Assembly: GCA_045544195.1 (NCBI GenBank)
Contig: JAZPYO010000052.1
Location: 1 to 11,723 of the forward strand
From: RGIG7213 sp045544195
GTDB taxonomy: Bacteria > Bacillota > Clostridia > Oscillospirales > CAG-272
Direction: 5' to 3'
DNA: 11,723 nucleotides
In this document: positions 7,173 to 11,723 of the stretch, piece by piece
Numbering within the stretch: position 1 is the stretch's first letter
Layout: each line of letters begins with the position of its first letter
The notes under the pieces: model-generated
The model's input: the letters and a program-made list of their open reading frames with translations, nothing else
What the model was told of the DNA's origin: nothing
Databases searched by the model: none
Translations under genes and position numbers: made by a program

Positions 7173-7716
7173 TTTTCTCAGCCTTTTTGACTGCGGATAT
7201 GATAATGGGAATGAAAACAAGCTGTAAAACGATACCCAAGGCACCTGTAATTGAGCTTGTGTATATTATCTTTATATCAAGACCGTAATCAAATGCAAAT
7301 ACAAGTATTGCTATAAAAGCCCCTCTGAGCACTCTGCCGAAAAGCTGTACTGCAAGAACCTTTAAAATGCTGTTGATGCGTTTGTCCTTAAGGTATCCTG
7401 CAATAGCACCGTATGCGCAAAGCTCAAACGCTATTACAGGAAGCATCGAAGGCAGAGGCATTCCTGTAAGAAGCGTGCTTATAAACGGAGCAGCGAGACC
7501 CGATATGACGCCTGCAACAGGACCTGCTATCAGACCGACAGTAATTACCGGTATCTGAATCGGTAAAAATATTTCTCCGAGTGATGTTCCGATGCCTAAG
7601 CCCTTTCCGAGAATGTGAAATATCTGCGGTAATGCTACAGAGCAGGCGATGGCTATAAATGATGCGACGATTTGCGTTTTCAATGTCATTTTACGTATCT
7701 TTACATCTGTTTTCAT
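7162..7716 (-). CDS. ECF transporter S component (substrate-binding membrane subunit)
   Basis: 184 residues and almost wholly hydrophobic, with about six membrane helices as expected for S components. The central stretch LPIQIPVITVGLIAGP (65-80) followed by LAAPFISTLLTGMPLP (about 88-103) and an E-L-x-x-Y-G helix is typical of the PF12822 group of ECF S proteins. S components bind a vitamin or related micronutrient and work with the EcfA1/EcfA2 ATPases and EcfT, which are not encoded here and are usually shared by several S subunits. The ATG at 7716 follows AAAGGAG, which overlaps the stop region of the aldo/keto reductase gene. Third gene of the operon; no riboswitch is visible upstream of the operon to name the substrate. 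The class is sure, the substrate unknown. Confidence 0.9.
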   Translation of the reverse strand: MKTDVKIRKMTLKTQIVASFIAIACSVALPQIFHILGKGLGIGTSLGEIFLPIQIPVITVGLIAGPVAGVISGLAAPFISTLLTGMPLPSMLPVIAFELCAYGAIAGYLKDKRINSILKVLAVQLFGRVLRGAFIAILVFAFDYGLDIKIIYTSSITGALGIVLQLVFIPIIISAVKKAEKNEQ

Positions 7717-7732
7717 ATAAAATACTCCTTTA

Positions 7733-8836
7733 TTATTTATCGAAGGTCTCAGAAACCCTTTCAAGCAGCTTTGTGATCTGTATTTTTTGTGGGCAAAGGC
7801 TTTCGCACATACCGCATTTTATGCAGTCCGATGCCTTTCCGCGTGTTGAAGATATATCCTTGTAGCTGTTCTTCAACGGCACTGATTTGGGAATACCGAA
7901 TCTGTTTATATCGTTGAACAATCTGAAATATTCGGGAATTGCTATGTTCATCGGACAATCGTCAACACAGTATCTGCAGGCAGTGCAGGGAACCGTAATA
8001 TCATTTCTCACTATCTTTCCGCATTCCTTTGCAATGCTGAATTCTTTTTCCGTAAACGGAACAAAATTCTCCATATAGCTCAGATTGTCCTTGAGCTGCG
8101 CTTCATTGCTCATACCCGAAAGGACCATAACTACGCTGTCGAGCGATGCGGCAAAGCGTATTGCCCAGGAAGCTATGGAAAGATCGGGAGAATGCTCCTT
8201 CATCAATGTCTGCGCTTTTTTGGAAATATCGACAAGAGCGCCGCCCTTGACAGGCTCCATAACTATTACAGGCTTGTTGTGTTTTACTGCTGTTTCGTAG
8301 CAAAGACGCGACTGTATGGCATCGTCCTCCCAGTCAAGATAGTTTATCTGGAGCTGAACGTATTCTATCTCAGGGTGATCTGTCAGGATCGTATCAAGAA
8401 CGTCGGCTGTATCGTGAAATGAAAAACCAACGTGCTTTACCTTGCCCTGCTTTTTCATTTCTGCGGCAAATTCAAACGCTCCGAATTCCTGCGCTTTTTT
8501 ATACGAGCGGGCGGAAAGCGAGTGAATAAGATATATGTCGATATAATCAACACCGAGAGCCTTGAGCTGATTGTCGAAAAAGGGCTGCATATCCTCCTTC
8601 TTTTCGATCATAAATAAGCTGAGCTTGTCAGTTACGGTGTACGCTGATCTGGGATATCTGTCCGATACGGCAGCTTTGAATGCTTTTTCACTTGCTCCGG
8701 CGTGGTAAGGAGCGGCAGTGTCAAAGTACGTAAATCCGCGTGAAATAAATTCATCTGCAAGACGGCACGTTTCATCAATGTCTATCCCGTTTTCGTTTGT
8801 GGGCAATCTCATAAGCCCAAATCCTAATTTTTTCAT
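7733..8836 (-). CDS. Aldo/keto reductase with C-terminal 2x[4Fe-4S] ferredoxin domain
   Basis: 367 residues. The (beta/alpha)8 aldo/keto reductase domain occupies about 1-270, with the catalytic tetrad visible as D39, Y44, K71 and H105. Residues 284-348 carry two ferredoxin-type clusters: C284, C287, C290, C294-Pro and C338, C341, C344, C348-Pro. This two-part architecture is common in anaerobic Clostridia; substrates are generally unknown, and the clusters suggest electrons may come from or go to ferredoxin rather than only NAD(P)H. The ATG at 8836 follows CAGGAGT. It begins 18 bases after the HAD gene and ends 16 bases before the ECF gene, firmly inside the operon. The C-terminal cluster motifs are intact and no frame disruption is visible. 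The substrate is unknown. Confidence 0.93.
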   Translation of the reverse strand: MKKLGFGLMRLPTNENGIDIDETCRLADEFISRGFTYFDTAAPYHAGASEKAFKAAVSDRYPRSAYTVTDKLSLFMIEKKEDMQPFFDNQLKALGVDYIDIYLIHSLSARSYKKAQEFGAFEFAAEMKKQGKVKHVGFSFHDTADVLDTILTDHPEIEYVQLQINYLDWEDDAIQSRLCYETAVKHNKPVIVMEPVKGGALVDISKKAQTLMKEHSPDLSIASWAIRFAASLDSVVMVLSGMSNEAQLKDNLSYMENFVPFTEKEFSIAKECGKIVRNDITVPCTACRYCVDDCPMNIAIPEYFRLFNDINRFGIPKSVPLKNSYKDISSTRGKASDCIKCGMCESLCPQKIQITKLLERVSETFDK

Positions 8837-8854
8837 CTTTTAACTCCTGATCTG

Positions 8855-9562
8855 TTAATTTAATGCGTTTAAATATTCTGACAGAGCGTCAAAATCGCCC
8901 GACGGACAATCTGGCATATCCGTCTTGCAAATAAGGCAATCTGTAAGTAAAAATGCACTCATACCCGCTTGCATTGCAGCTATTGCATCCTCTATGGCAT
9001 CGTTTCCTATCATAAGGCACTCGCATGGTAAAACGCCGAGCTTTTCGGAAATTTCAAGATAATATTTTTTATTTGGCTTGCAGAATGAGCAATTTGAGTA
9101 ATTCGTTACAAGATCGAACTCGTTTATATCTGTTTTTGCCCAATCAAGCCTTGCCTTTACAGCTTCGATCGGAAAAAGCGGATTTGTAGCCAGTACGACC
9201 TTTTCTGCCTTTTTTCTTGCAAGAGCAACTGCTAAGCGTGCTTTTTCTGTGGGTGATGTAAAAGCTGCGGCACCGTAAAACTCGTTTTCATAAAAGCTGT
9301 CAAAAACGGGAATGTGATCGTATACCCAATGACCGAGAATGCCCGAAAAGGCTTCCCAGAATACCTCGCAATTTTTACGCCTTCCGTCATTTGCGGTCAT
9401 TGCCGCAACGCCCTTCCACATTGCAGGGAAAAGAGTTTCTGCACTAAATCCGTACGGGGCGACCTTTTTGATCAAAAGGCTGAAATATCCCTTGGTAAAT
9501 TCGTCCTGATCCATAGGTAAGAGAGTACCGTCAAGGTCAAAAAGTATCGCTTTGTATTTCAA
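8855..9562 (-). CDS. HAD-superfamily hydrolase (probable phosphatase), TTG start
   Basis: 235 residues with all four HAD motifs: DLDGT (D9 nucleophile, D11 acid), T126 in LATNP, K162 in FCKPNKKYY, and GNDAIED (D188, D192). Such enzymes hydrolyse phosphate from small molecules in the cytoplasm; the helical insert after motif I (about 20-90) acts as a C1-type cap that sets the substrate. The start must be TTG at 9562: the first in-frame ATG is residue 17, beyond the catalytic motif, and GAGGTG lies 5 bases before the TTG. First gene of the leftward operon, directly behind the promoter at 9599-9627. A weak start may limit its level relative to the genes behind it. The substrate is not predictable. 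Confidence 0.9.
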   Translation of the reverse strand: MKYKAILFDLDGTLLPMDQDEFTKGYFSLLIKKVAPYGFSAETLFPAMWKGVAAMTANDGRRKNCEVFWEAFSGILGHWVYDHIPVFDSFYENEFYGAAAFTSPTEKARLAVALARKKAEKVVLATNPLFPIEAVKARLDWAKTDINEFDLVTNYSNCSFCKPNKKYYLEISEKLGVLPCECLMIGNDAIEDAIAAMQAGMSAFLLTDCLICKTDMPDCPSGDFDALSEYLNALN

Positions 9563-9598
9563 TGAAACACCTCTTGCTTTCGTTTGTACTGTAAATTT

Positions 9599-9627
9599 AT
9601 TTTACAATAATAATTACTGTTTGTCAA
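9599..9627 (-). promoter_or_regulatory. Promoter of the five-gene leftward operon
   Basis: On the minus strand, TTGACA (9627-9622), a 17-bp spacer and TAAAAT (9604-9599), 11 of 12 consensus bases. The expected start is about 30 bases before the TTG start codon, too short a leader for a riboswitch. Confidence 0.8.
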
Positions 9628-9655
9628 TATTTTTCTCTAAGCATAGCAGTAATTA
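9611..9655. promoter_or_regulatory. 9-bp inverted repeat flanking the -35 region of the leftward operon
   Basis: TAATTACTG (9611-9619) and CAGTAATTA (9647-9655) are exact inverted copies separated by 27 bases. They bracket the -35 box of the leftward promoter. It could be a regulator site, but no regulator gene is adjacent and the DNA is A+T-rich, so chance symmetry is possible. Confidence 0.3.
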
Positions 9656-9683
9656 AAAACGAAAATTGTTAACATAATAATTC

Positions 9684-9712
9684 TTGACAGATTCTACGGA
9701 TATTGATATAAT
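9684..9712 (+). promoter_or_regulatory. Promoter of the DegV-family gene
   Basis: TTGACA (9684-9689), a 17-bp spacer and TATAAT (9707-9712) match the consensus in all 12 positions. The leader of about 40 bases carries GGAG 10 bases before the ATG at 9762. Confidence 0.88.
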
Positions 9713-9761
9713 TTTATTTAGTATTGAAAACTATATAATTTGATATTGGAGAATATGTATA

Positions 9762-10607
9762 ATGAATTTTAAAATTGTTGTTGATTCCTCAGCAGATATA
9801 AGATCAATACCGTACAGTGTACCGTTTGGGGTAGCACCGCTGAAGATAATAACATCACAGATGGAATACTGTGATGATGGGAAGCTTGACGTTCATTCGA
9901 TGCTCGACGATCTGCAGAAATACAAGGGCAGATCAAGCTCTGCTTGCCCGAATATTGAGGACTGGAAAAAGGAGTTTATCGGATTTGAAAATATCTTTTG
10001 TGTTACTATAACAAGCGGTCTTTCCGGAAGCTACAATTCCGCATGTGTTGCCGCGAACGAATACATGAGGGATAATGCAAACGCAAATGTATTTGTCATA
10101 GATTCACTTTCAACAGGTCCTGAAATTGCGATGATAGTTGAAAAGTTGGCTCAGCTTATCGAAGAAGGCAATGGCTTTGAAGAGGTGAAAAAGCAGATAT
10201 TGAGATATAAGAATACAACGCATCTGATCTTTGCGCTTGAATCAATGCATAATCTTGCGAATAACGGAAGGATAAACCATGTCGTTGCAAAATTTGCAGG
10301 AGCTCTCGGAATAAGAGTGATCGGCAAGGCAAGTCTGCAGGGAACACTTGAAATGACAGATAGATCACGTGGCAGTAAAAAAATGATCTCAGATATAATA
10401 AAGAATATGTCAACAAACGGATATATCGGCGGTAGGGTAAGAATACATCACTGCGAAAATCCTTCCGTAGCATCAGAGCTTAAGGAAAGAATACTCAAGG
10501 CGTGCCCTAAGGCGAATATTGATATTACGCAAACCGCCGCACTGTGCAGCTTTTATGCTGAAAGAGGCGGACTTATAATAGGATATACGGGTAAAGCAAA
10601 GGCGTAA
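9762..10607 (+). CDS. DegV family (FakB-like) fatty-acid-binding protein
   Basis: 281 residues, the usual DegV length. DegV proteins bind one fatty acid; in Gram-positives FakB members present it to the kinase FakA, making acyl-phosphate for phospholipid synthesis. Visible signatures: DSSAD at 8-12 after the first strand, SSSACPN at 58-64 (the position of the usual TSxP motif), TSGLSGSYNSA at 84-94, DS at 114-115, NLANNGRI at 164-171, and the C-terminal YAERGGLIIGY at 265-275. The two fatty-acid contact loops are thus recognisable but diverged from textbook FakB (SACP instead of TSQP, and RGG instead of a His-x-Gly-Pro-Gly end), so it may belong to another subfamily. No fakA gene is nearby. 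Monocistronic by promoter; no terminator is seen before the tRNA promoter, so readthrough into the tRNAs is possible. Confidence 0.93.
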   Translation: MNFKIVVDSSADIRSIPYSVPFGVAPLKIITSQMEYCDDGKLDVHSMLDDLQKYKGRSSSACPNIEDWKKEFIGFENIFCVTITSGLSGSYNSACVAANEYMRDNANANVFVIDSLSTGPEIAMIVEKLAQLIEEGNGFEEVKKQILRYKNTTHLIFALESMHNLANNGRINHVVAKFAGALGIRVIGKASLQGTLEMTDRSRGSKKMISDIIKNMSTNGYIGGRVRIHHCENPSVASELKERILKACPKANIDITQTAALCSFYAERGGLIIGYTGKAKA

Positions 10608-10640
10608 AATAAAAAACTGAAAGAAAGTTTAAAAAAAGAC

Positions 10641-10669
10641 TTGACAAAAGAGAATAAATGTGATATTAT
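10641..10669 (+). promoter_or_regulatory. Promoter of the tRNA cluster
   Basis: TTGACA (10641-10646), a 17-bp spacer and TATTAT (10664-10669). The spacer ends TGTGA just before the -10 box, the same bases as in the promoter at 11416-11444. A leader of about 35 bases precedes tRNA-Gly. Confidence 0.85.
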
Positions 10670-10710
10670 AGTCGGGCAGACGGAGAAGAGCAAGGCTTTG
10701 ATCGTCCGAT

Positions 10711-10784
10711 GCGGGTGTAGTTCAGTGGTAGAATTCCAGCCTTCCAAGCTGGTTATGTGGGTTCGATTCCCATCACCCGCTCCA
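10711..10784 (+). tRNA. tRNA-Gly (anticodon TCC)
   Basis: 74 bases with encoded CCA. The acceptor stem is GCGGGTG (10711-10717) with CACCCGC (10774-10780), discriminator T. The anticodon stem CCAGC/GCTGG encloses CTTCCAA, giving anticodon TCC at 10743-10745. The T arm GTGGG-TTCGATT-CCCAT is intact. It reads GGA and, by wobble, other glycine codons. First of three tRNAs behind the promoter at 10641. Confidence 0.97.
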
Positions 10785-10821
10785 TTTTATTTCTTTAAAC
10801 CCTTTCATTTTTTCTTCAAAG

Positions 10822-10869
10822 TTTTCTTGGGTTGACCTCGTTAAGAGGTTGACCTGAAAGAAAATTTTT
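10822..10869 (+). terminator. Terminator-like hairpin between tRNA-Gly and tRNA-Arg
   Basis: A 13-bp stem pairs 10827-10839 with 10845-10857 (several G-U pairs, loop GTTAA). It can be lengthened by TTTTC (10822-10826) with GAAAA (10860-10864) across a 2-nt bulge, and TTTTT (10865-10869) follows at once. Within it, GGTTGACCT occurs twice in direct order (10830-10838, 10847-10855). It has the form of an intrinsic terminator for tRNA-Gly, yet I find no promoter between it and tRNA-Arg. It may therefore terminate only partly, or mark an RNA processing site. Confidence 0.45.
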
Positions 10870-10902
10870 ATCAGGACAGCAAAGATAAGGCTGTCATTAT
10901 TT

Positions 10903-10979
10903 GTGCCCATAGCTCAGCTGGATAGAGCAACTGCCTTCTAAGCAGTAGGTCGGGGGTTCGAATCCCTCTGGGCACGCCA
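10903..10979 (+). tRNA. tRNA-Arg (anticodon TCT)
   Basis: 77 bases with encoded CCA. The acceptor stem is GTGCCCA (10903-10909) with TGGGCAC (10969-10975), discriminator G. The anticodon stem ACTGC/GCAGT encloses CTTCTAA, giving anticodon TCT at 10937-10939. The T arm is GGGGG-TTCGAAT-CCCTC-like and sound. It decodes AGA and AGG, codons used often in the neighbouring genes. Only three bases separate it from tRNA-His, so the two are cotranscribed. Confidence 0.97.
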
Positions 10980-10982
10980 GAT

Positions 10983-11060
10983 GGTGGATATAGCGCAGTT
11001 GGTCAGCGCGTCAGGTTGTGGCCCTGAAGGTCGTCGGTTCGATCCCGATTATCCACCCCA
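10983..11060 (+). tRNA. tRNA-His (anticodon GTG)
   Basis: 78 bases counting the extra 5' base. The acceptor stem is GTGGATA (10984-10990) with TATCCAC (11050-11056). The His-specific G(-1) at 10983 faces C73 at 11057, followed by an encoded CCA. The anticodon stem TCAGG/CCTGA encloses TTGTGGC, giving GTG at 11018-11020. A T6 run (11063-11068) lies just past the 3' end but no separate hairpin precedes it. Last of the three tRNAs. Confidence 0.97.
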
Positions 11061-11372
11061 CATTTTTTCGGAGGTTGGACTTGCTGTTGCTTGCCAATAG
11101 CAAGTCAGCTTTCGTTATCTACGACTACCTCACATCACAGCCTTTGTGATCTGCATTGCCCTTTGAGGACAGCCCCGGTTATAAGCCACGGCACACACAT
11201 ATAGCGTGTAAGTATCATTATACCCCCCTGCTATGTCGTCGCCCGTGATCGAGAAGGCATCCCGAAGCTGAAAACGGTTTAAGTTTTCTGTTAATGGCTT
11301 TGCCGAGCACTCTCGGCGGCAGGTGGAACGTAGAGGATCATCGTTATTCAGTTGTCAAGGAGCTTGGACGAA
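11061..11372. other. Geneless stretch, G+C-richer than its surroundings, with several hairpins
   Basis: About 310 bases with no normal gene. Visible structure: GACTTGCT/AGCAAGTC (11078-11085, 11099-11106), ATCACA/TGTGAT (11134-11139, 11145-11150) and GCCGAG/CTCGGC with a CACT loop (11302-11307, 11312-11317). It has more G+C than the intergenic DNA elsewhere in the window, which suggests selection on sequence or structure. None of RNase P RNA, tmRNA, SRP RNA or T-box hallmarks could be recognised. The first hairpin is followed only by a weak T-rich stretch, so it is at best a poor terminator for the tRNA cluster. A long leftward open frame crosses the stretch and is listed separately. Confidence 0.5.
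11130..11354 (-). other. 74-codon open frame without a standard start; possible fragment or chance ORF
   Basis: On the minus strand the frame is open from a TGA at 11357-11355 to a TGA at 11132-11130. There is no in-frame ATG except near the end (residues 67 and 74), and no AGGAGG-like site. The translation is varied and protein-like, for example LNRFQLRDAFSITGDD (about residues 25-40) followed by a Gly/Tyr-rich part and YNRGCPQRAMQITKAVM at the end. It may be the decayed 3' part of a gene, or an accidental frame in a conserved noncoding segment. No family is recognised. Confidence 0.2.
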
Positions 11373-11408
11373 CAAAAAACTCAACGGATAAAACAAATCC
11401 ATTGAGTT
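11373..11408 (-). terminator. Leftward intrinsic terminator
   Basis: On the minus strand, AACTCAATGGAT (11408-11397) pairs with ATCCGTTGAGTT (11389-11378), 12 pairs with one G-U, around a 7-nt loop, and runs into T6. On the plus strand the odd pair becomes a C-A mismatch and no T run follows, so the orientation is leftward. The only leftward promoter in range is at 11633-11661. Confidence 0.7.
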
Positions 11409-11415
11409 AAAATAC

Positions 11416-11444
11416 TTGACAAAACGTAACGAGTGTGATATAAT
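11416..11444 (+). promoter_or_regulatory. Consensus promoter of the unassigned RNA gene
   Basis: TTGACA (11416-11421), a 17-bp spacer ending TGTGA and TATAAT (11439-11444), a 12 of 12 match. ACTTGACAAAA and TGTGATAT are shared with the tRNA-cluster promoter, suggesting strong growth-linked stable-RNA type expression. Predicted start near 11450-11453. Confidence 0.9.
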
Positions 11445-11450
11445 ACTGAT

Positions 11451-11619
11451 GTGAATATGTAAAACATATTAACATACATTCAAACCAACTCGTACCCTTG
11501 TATATTGCACATACAACGGATATGTTTTAGGCTGTGAGATGCGGCCAAGCATCTCATATCCACGGTTTGAGCTTAGCCGCCAAAAGAACGGACATTCTGT
11601 TCGATCTTGGCGGTTTTTT
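11451..11619 (+). ncRNA. Unassigned structured RNA of about 170 nt
   Basis: A complete transcription unit with no ORF worth the name. Predicted fold in order: a 5' hairpin AATATGT/ACATATT; a closing stem TCAAACC (11480-11486) with GGTTTGA (11564-11570); inside it, stem TTGTAT/ATACAA (11498-11503, 11511-11516) with loop ATTGCAC, and an arm GGATAT/ATATCC (11518-11523, 11556-11561) carrying GAGATGC/GCATCTC (11536-11542, 11549-11555) with loop GGCCAA; then the terminator. This is a three-way junction. The loop-proximal GCCAAG (11545-11550) could also pair with CTTGGC (11606-11611) of the terminator, so a switch is conceivable. It matches no RNA class I can recall (not SRP, tmRNA, RNase P, TPP, purine or cobalamin). 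No gene follows the terminator inside the window. It could be a trans-acting sRNA, a 6S-like RNA or an orphan riboswitch. Confidence 0.6.
11577..11619 (+). terminator. Terminator of the unassigned RNA
   Basis: CCGCCAA (11577-11583) pairs with TTGGCGG (11607-11613). An inner stem GAACGGA/TCTGTTC (11586-11592, 11596-11602) continues it across an internal loop. T6 follows (11614-11619). There is no T run in the leftward direction, so it acts rightward. Confidence 0.9.
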
Positions 11620-11632
11620 GCTTTCCAAAACA

Positions 11633-11661
11633 ATAATAACACAAAGACTATAATTTGTCAA
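11633..11661 (-). promoter_or_regulatory. Leftward promoter facing the unassigned RNA
   Basis: On the minus strand, TTGACA (11661-11656), a 17-bp spacer and TATTAT (11638-11633), 11 of 12 consensus bases. It lies just beyond the terminator of the rightward RNA and points across it. The DNA is A+T-rich, so a chance match is less improbable than usual, but spacing and both boxes fit. Confidence 0.6.
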
Positions 11662-11685
11662 TATGTTTGAGGAATTTTTTTCTTC

Positions 11686-11722
11686 ATCCCCCACCGTTAC
11701 GATCACCGTTGCGGTGAGGGAT
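11686..11722. repeat. Palindromic repeat at the right edge of the window
   Basis: ATCCCCCACCG (11686-11696) and CGGTGAGGGAT (11712-11722) pair with one mismatch, a G-U when read leftward. CACCGTT occurs twice in direct order inside. It is a different sequence from the palindromes at 27-84 and 234-260 but of the same kind. It may extend past the window. Confidence 0.4.
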
Positions 11723-11723
11723 T

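Larger units (their letters stand above)
11373..11626 (-). ncRNA. Possible antisense transcript covering the whole unassigned RNA
   Basis: Inferred from the leftward promoter at 11633-11661 and the leftward terminator at 11373-11408; the unit would be about 255 nt. It contains only tiny frames (the longest begins with ATG near 11557, encodes about 25 codons and has no good ribosome binding site). If made, it would be complementary to all of the rightward RNA and to its promoter. No direct evidence of transcription is available. Confidence 0.35.

Noticed and set aside
11323..11336. CAGGTGGAACGTAG as a T-box antiterminator motif
   Set aside because: It lacks the ACCGCG end, no competing terminator or specifier stem is nearby, and no amino-acid gene follows.
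11061..11372. RNase P RNA, tmRNA or SRP RNA in the stretch after the tRNAs
   Set aside because: None of the hallmark sequences (GAGGAAAGTCC, a tRNA-like TTCGA end with CCA, GGAAGCAGC) is found on either strand.
1..11723. CRISPR array, prophage, transposase or resistance cassette
   Set aside because: No regularly spaced repeats, no integrase or transposase frame, and no phage genes are present; the gene content is chromosomal housekeeping and metabolism.

Overview
The window looks like chromosomal DNA of a low-G+C Gram-positive anaerobe of the Clostridia, most likely an Oscillospiraceae (Ruminococcus-like) gut bacterium. The reasons are consensus sigma-A type promoters with 17-bp spacers, AGGAGG-type ribosome binding sites, a ferredoxin-like aldo/keto reductase, an ECF transporter S subunit of the Firmicutes type, and dispersed palindromic repeats. 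The genus is inference; no rRNA gene is present to settle it.

Layout. 1-304: no gene, but two palindromic repeats and a leftward terminator. 305-1300 (-): tandem GNAT acetyltransferase. 1301-1493: divergent promoter region with a 14-bp perfect inverted repeat. 1494-4749 (+): two-gene operon of a ribbon-helix-helix DNA-binding protein and the disaggregase ClpB. It ends at a bidirectional terminator shared with a small convergent gene of unknown function (4929-5225, -). 5410-9562 (-): a compact five-gene leftward operon reading HAD phosphatase (TTG start), ferredoxin-type aldo/keto reductase, ECF transporter S component, DUF1893 protein and an unknown polytopic membrane protein, closed by a strong terminator. 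9563-9761: second divergent promoter region. 9762-10607 (+): DegV-family fatty-acid-binding protein. 10641-11060 (+): tRNA-Gly(TCC), tRNA-Arg(TCT), tRNA-His(GTG) behind one consensus promoter, with a terminator-like hairpin between the first two.

11061-11723 has no conventional gene but is the least explained and most interesting part. It holds a G+C-richer stretch with hairpins and a 74-codon leftward open frame lacking a normal start. Next is a rightward transcription unit of about 170 nt (perfect promoter, three-way-junction fold, intrinsic terminator) with no evident ORF. A consensus-like promoter faces it from the other side and has its own terminator, so sense and antisense RNAs would overlap completely. 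A further palindromic repeat is at the right edge.

How the genes may work together: the RHH protein is the natural candidate to control its own operon and hence clpB, because I see no CIRCE or CtsR box. The five-gene operon has the shape of an uptake and processing module (membrane binding subunit, redox enzyme, phosphatase, deaminase-fold protein), but its substrate cannot be read from the sequence.
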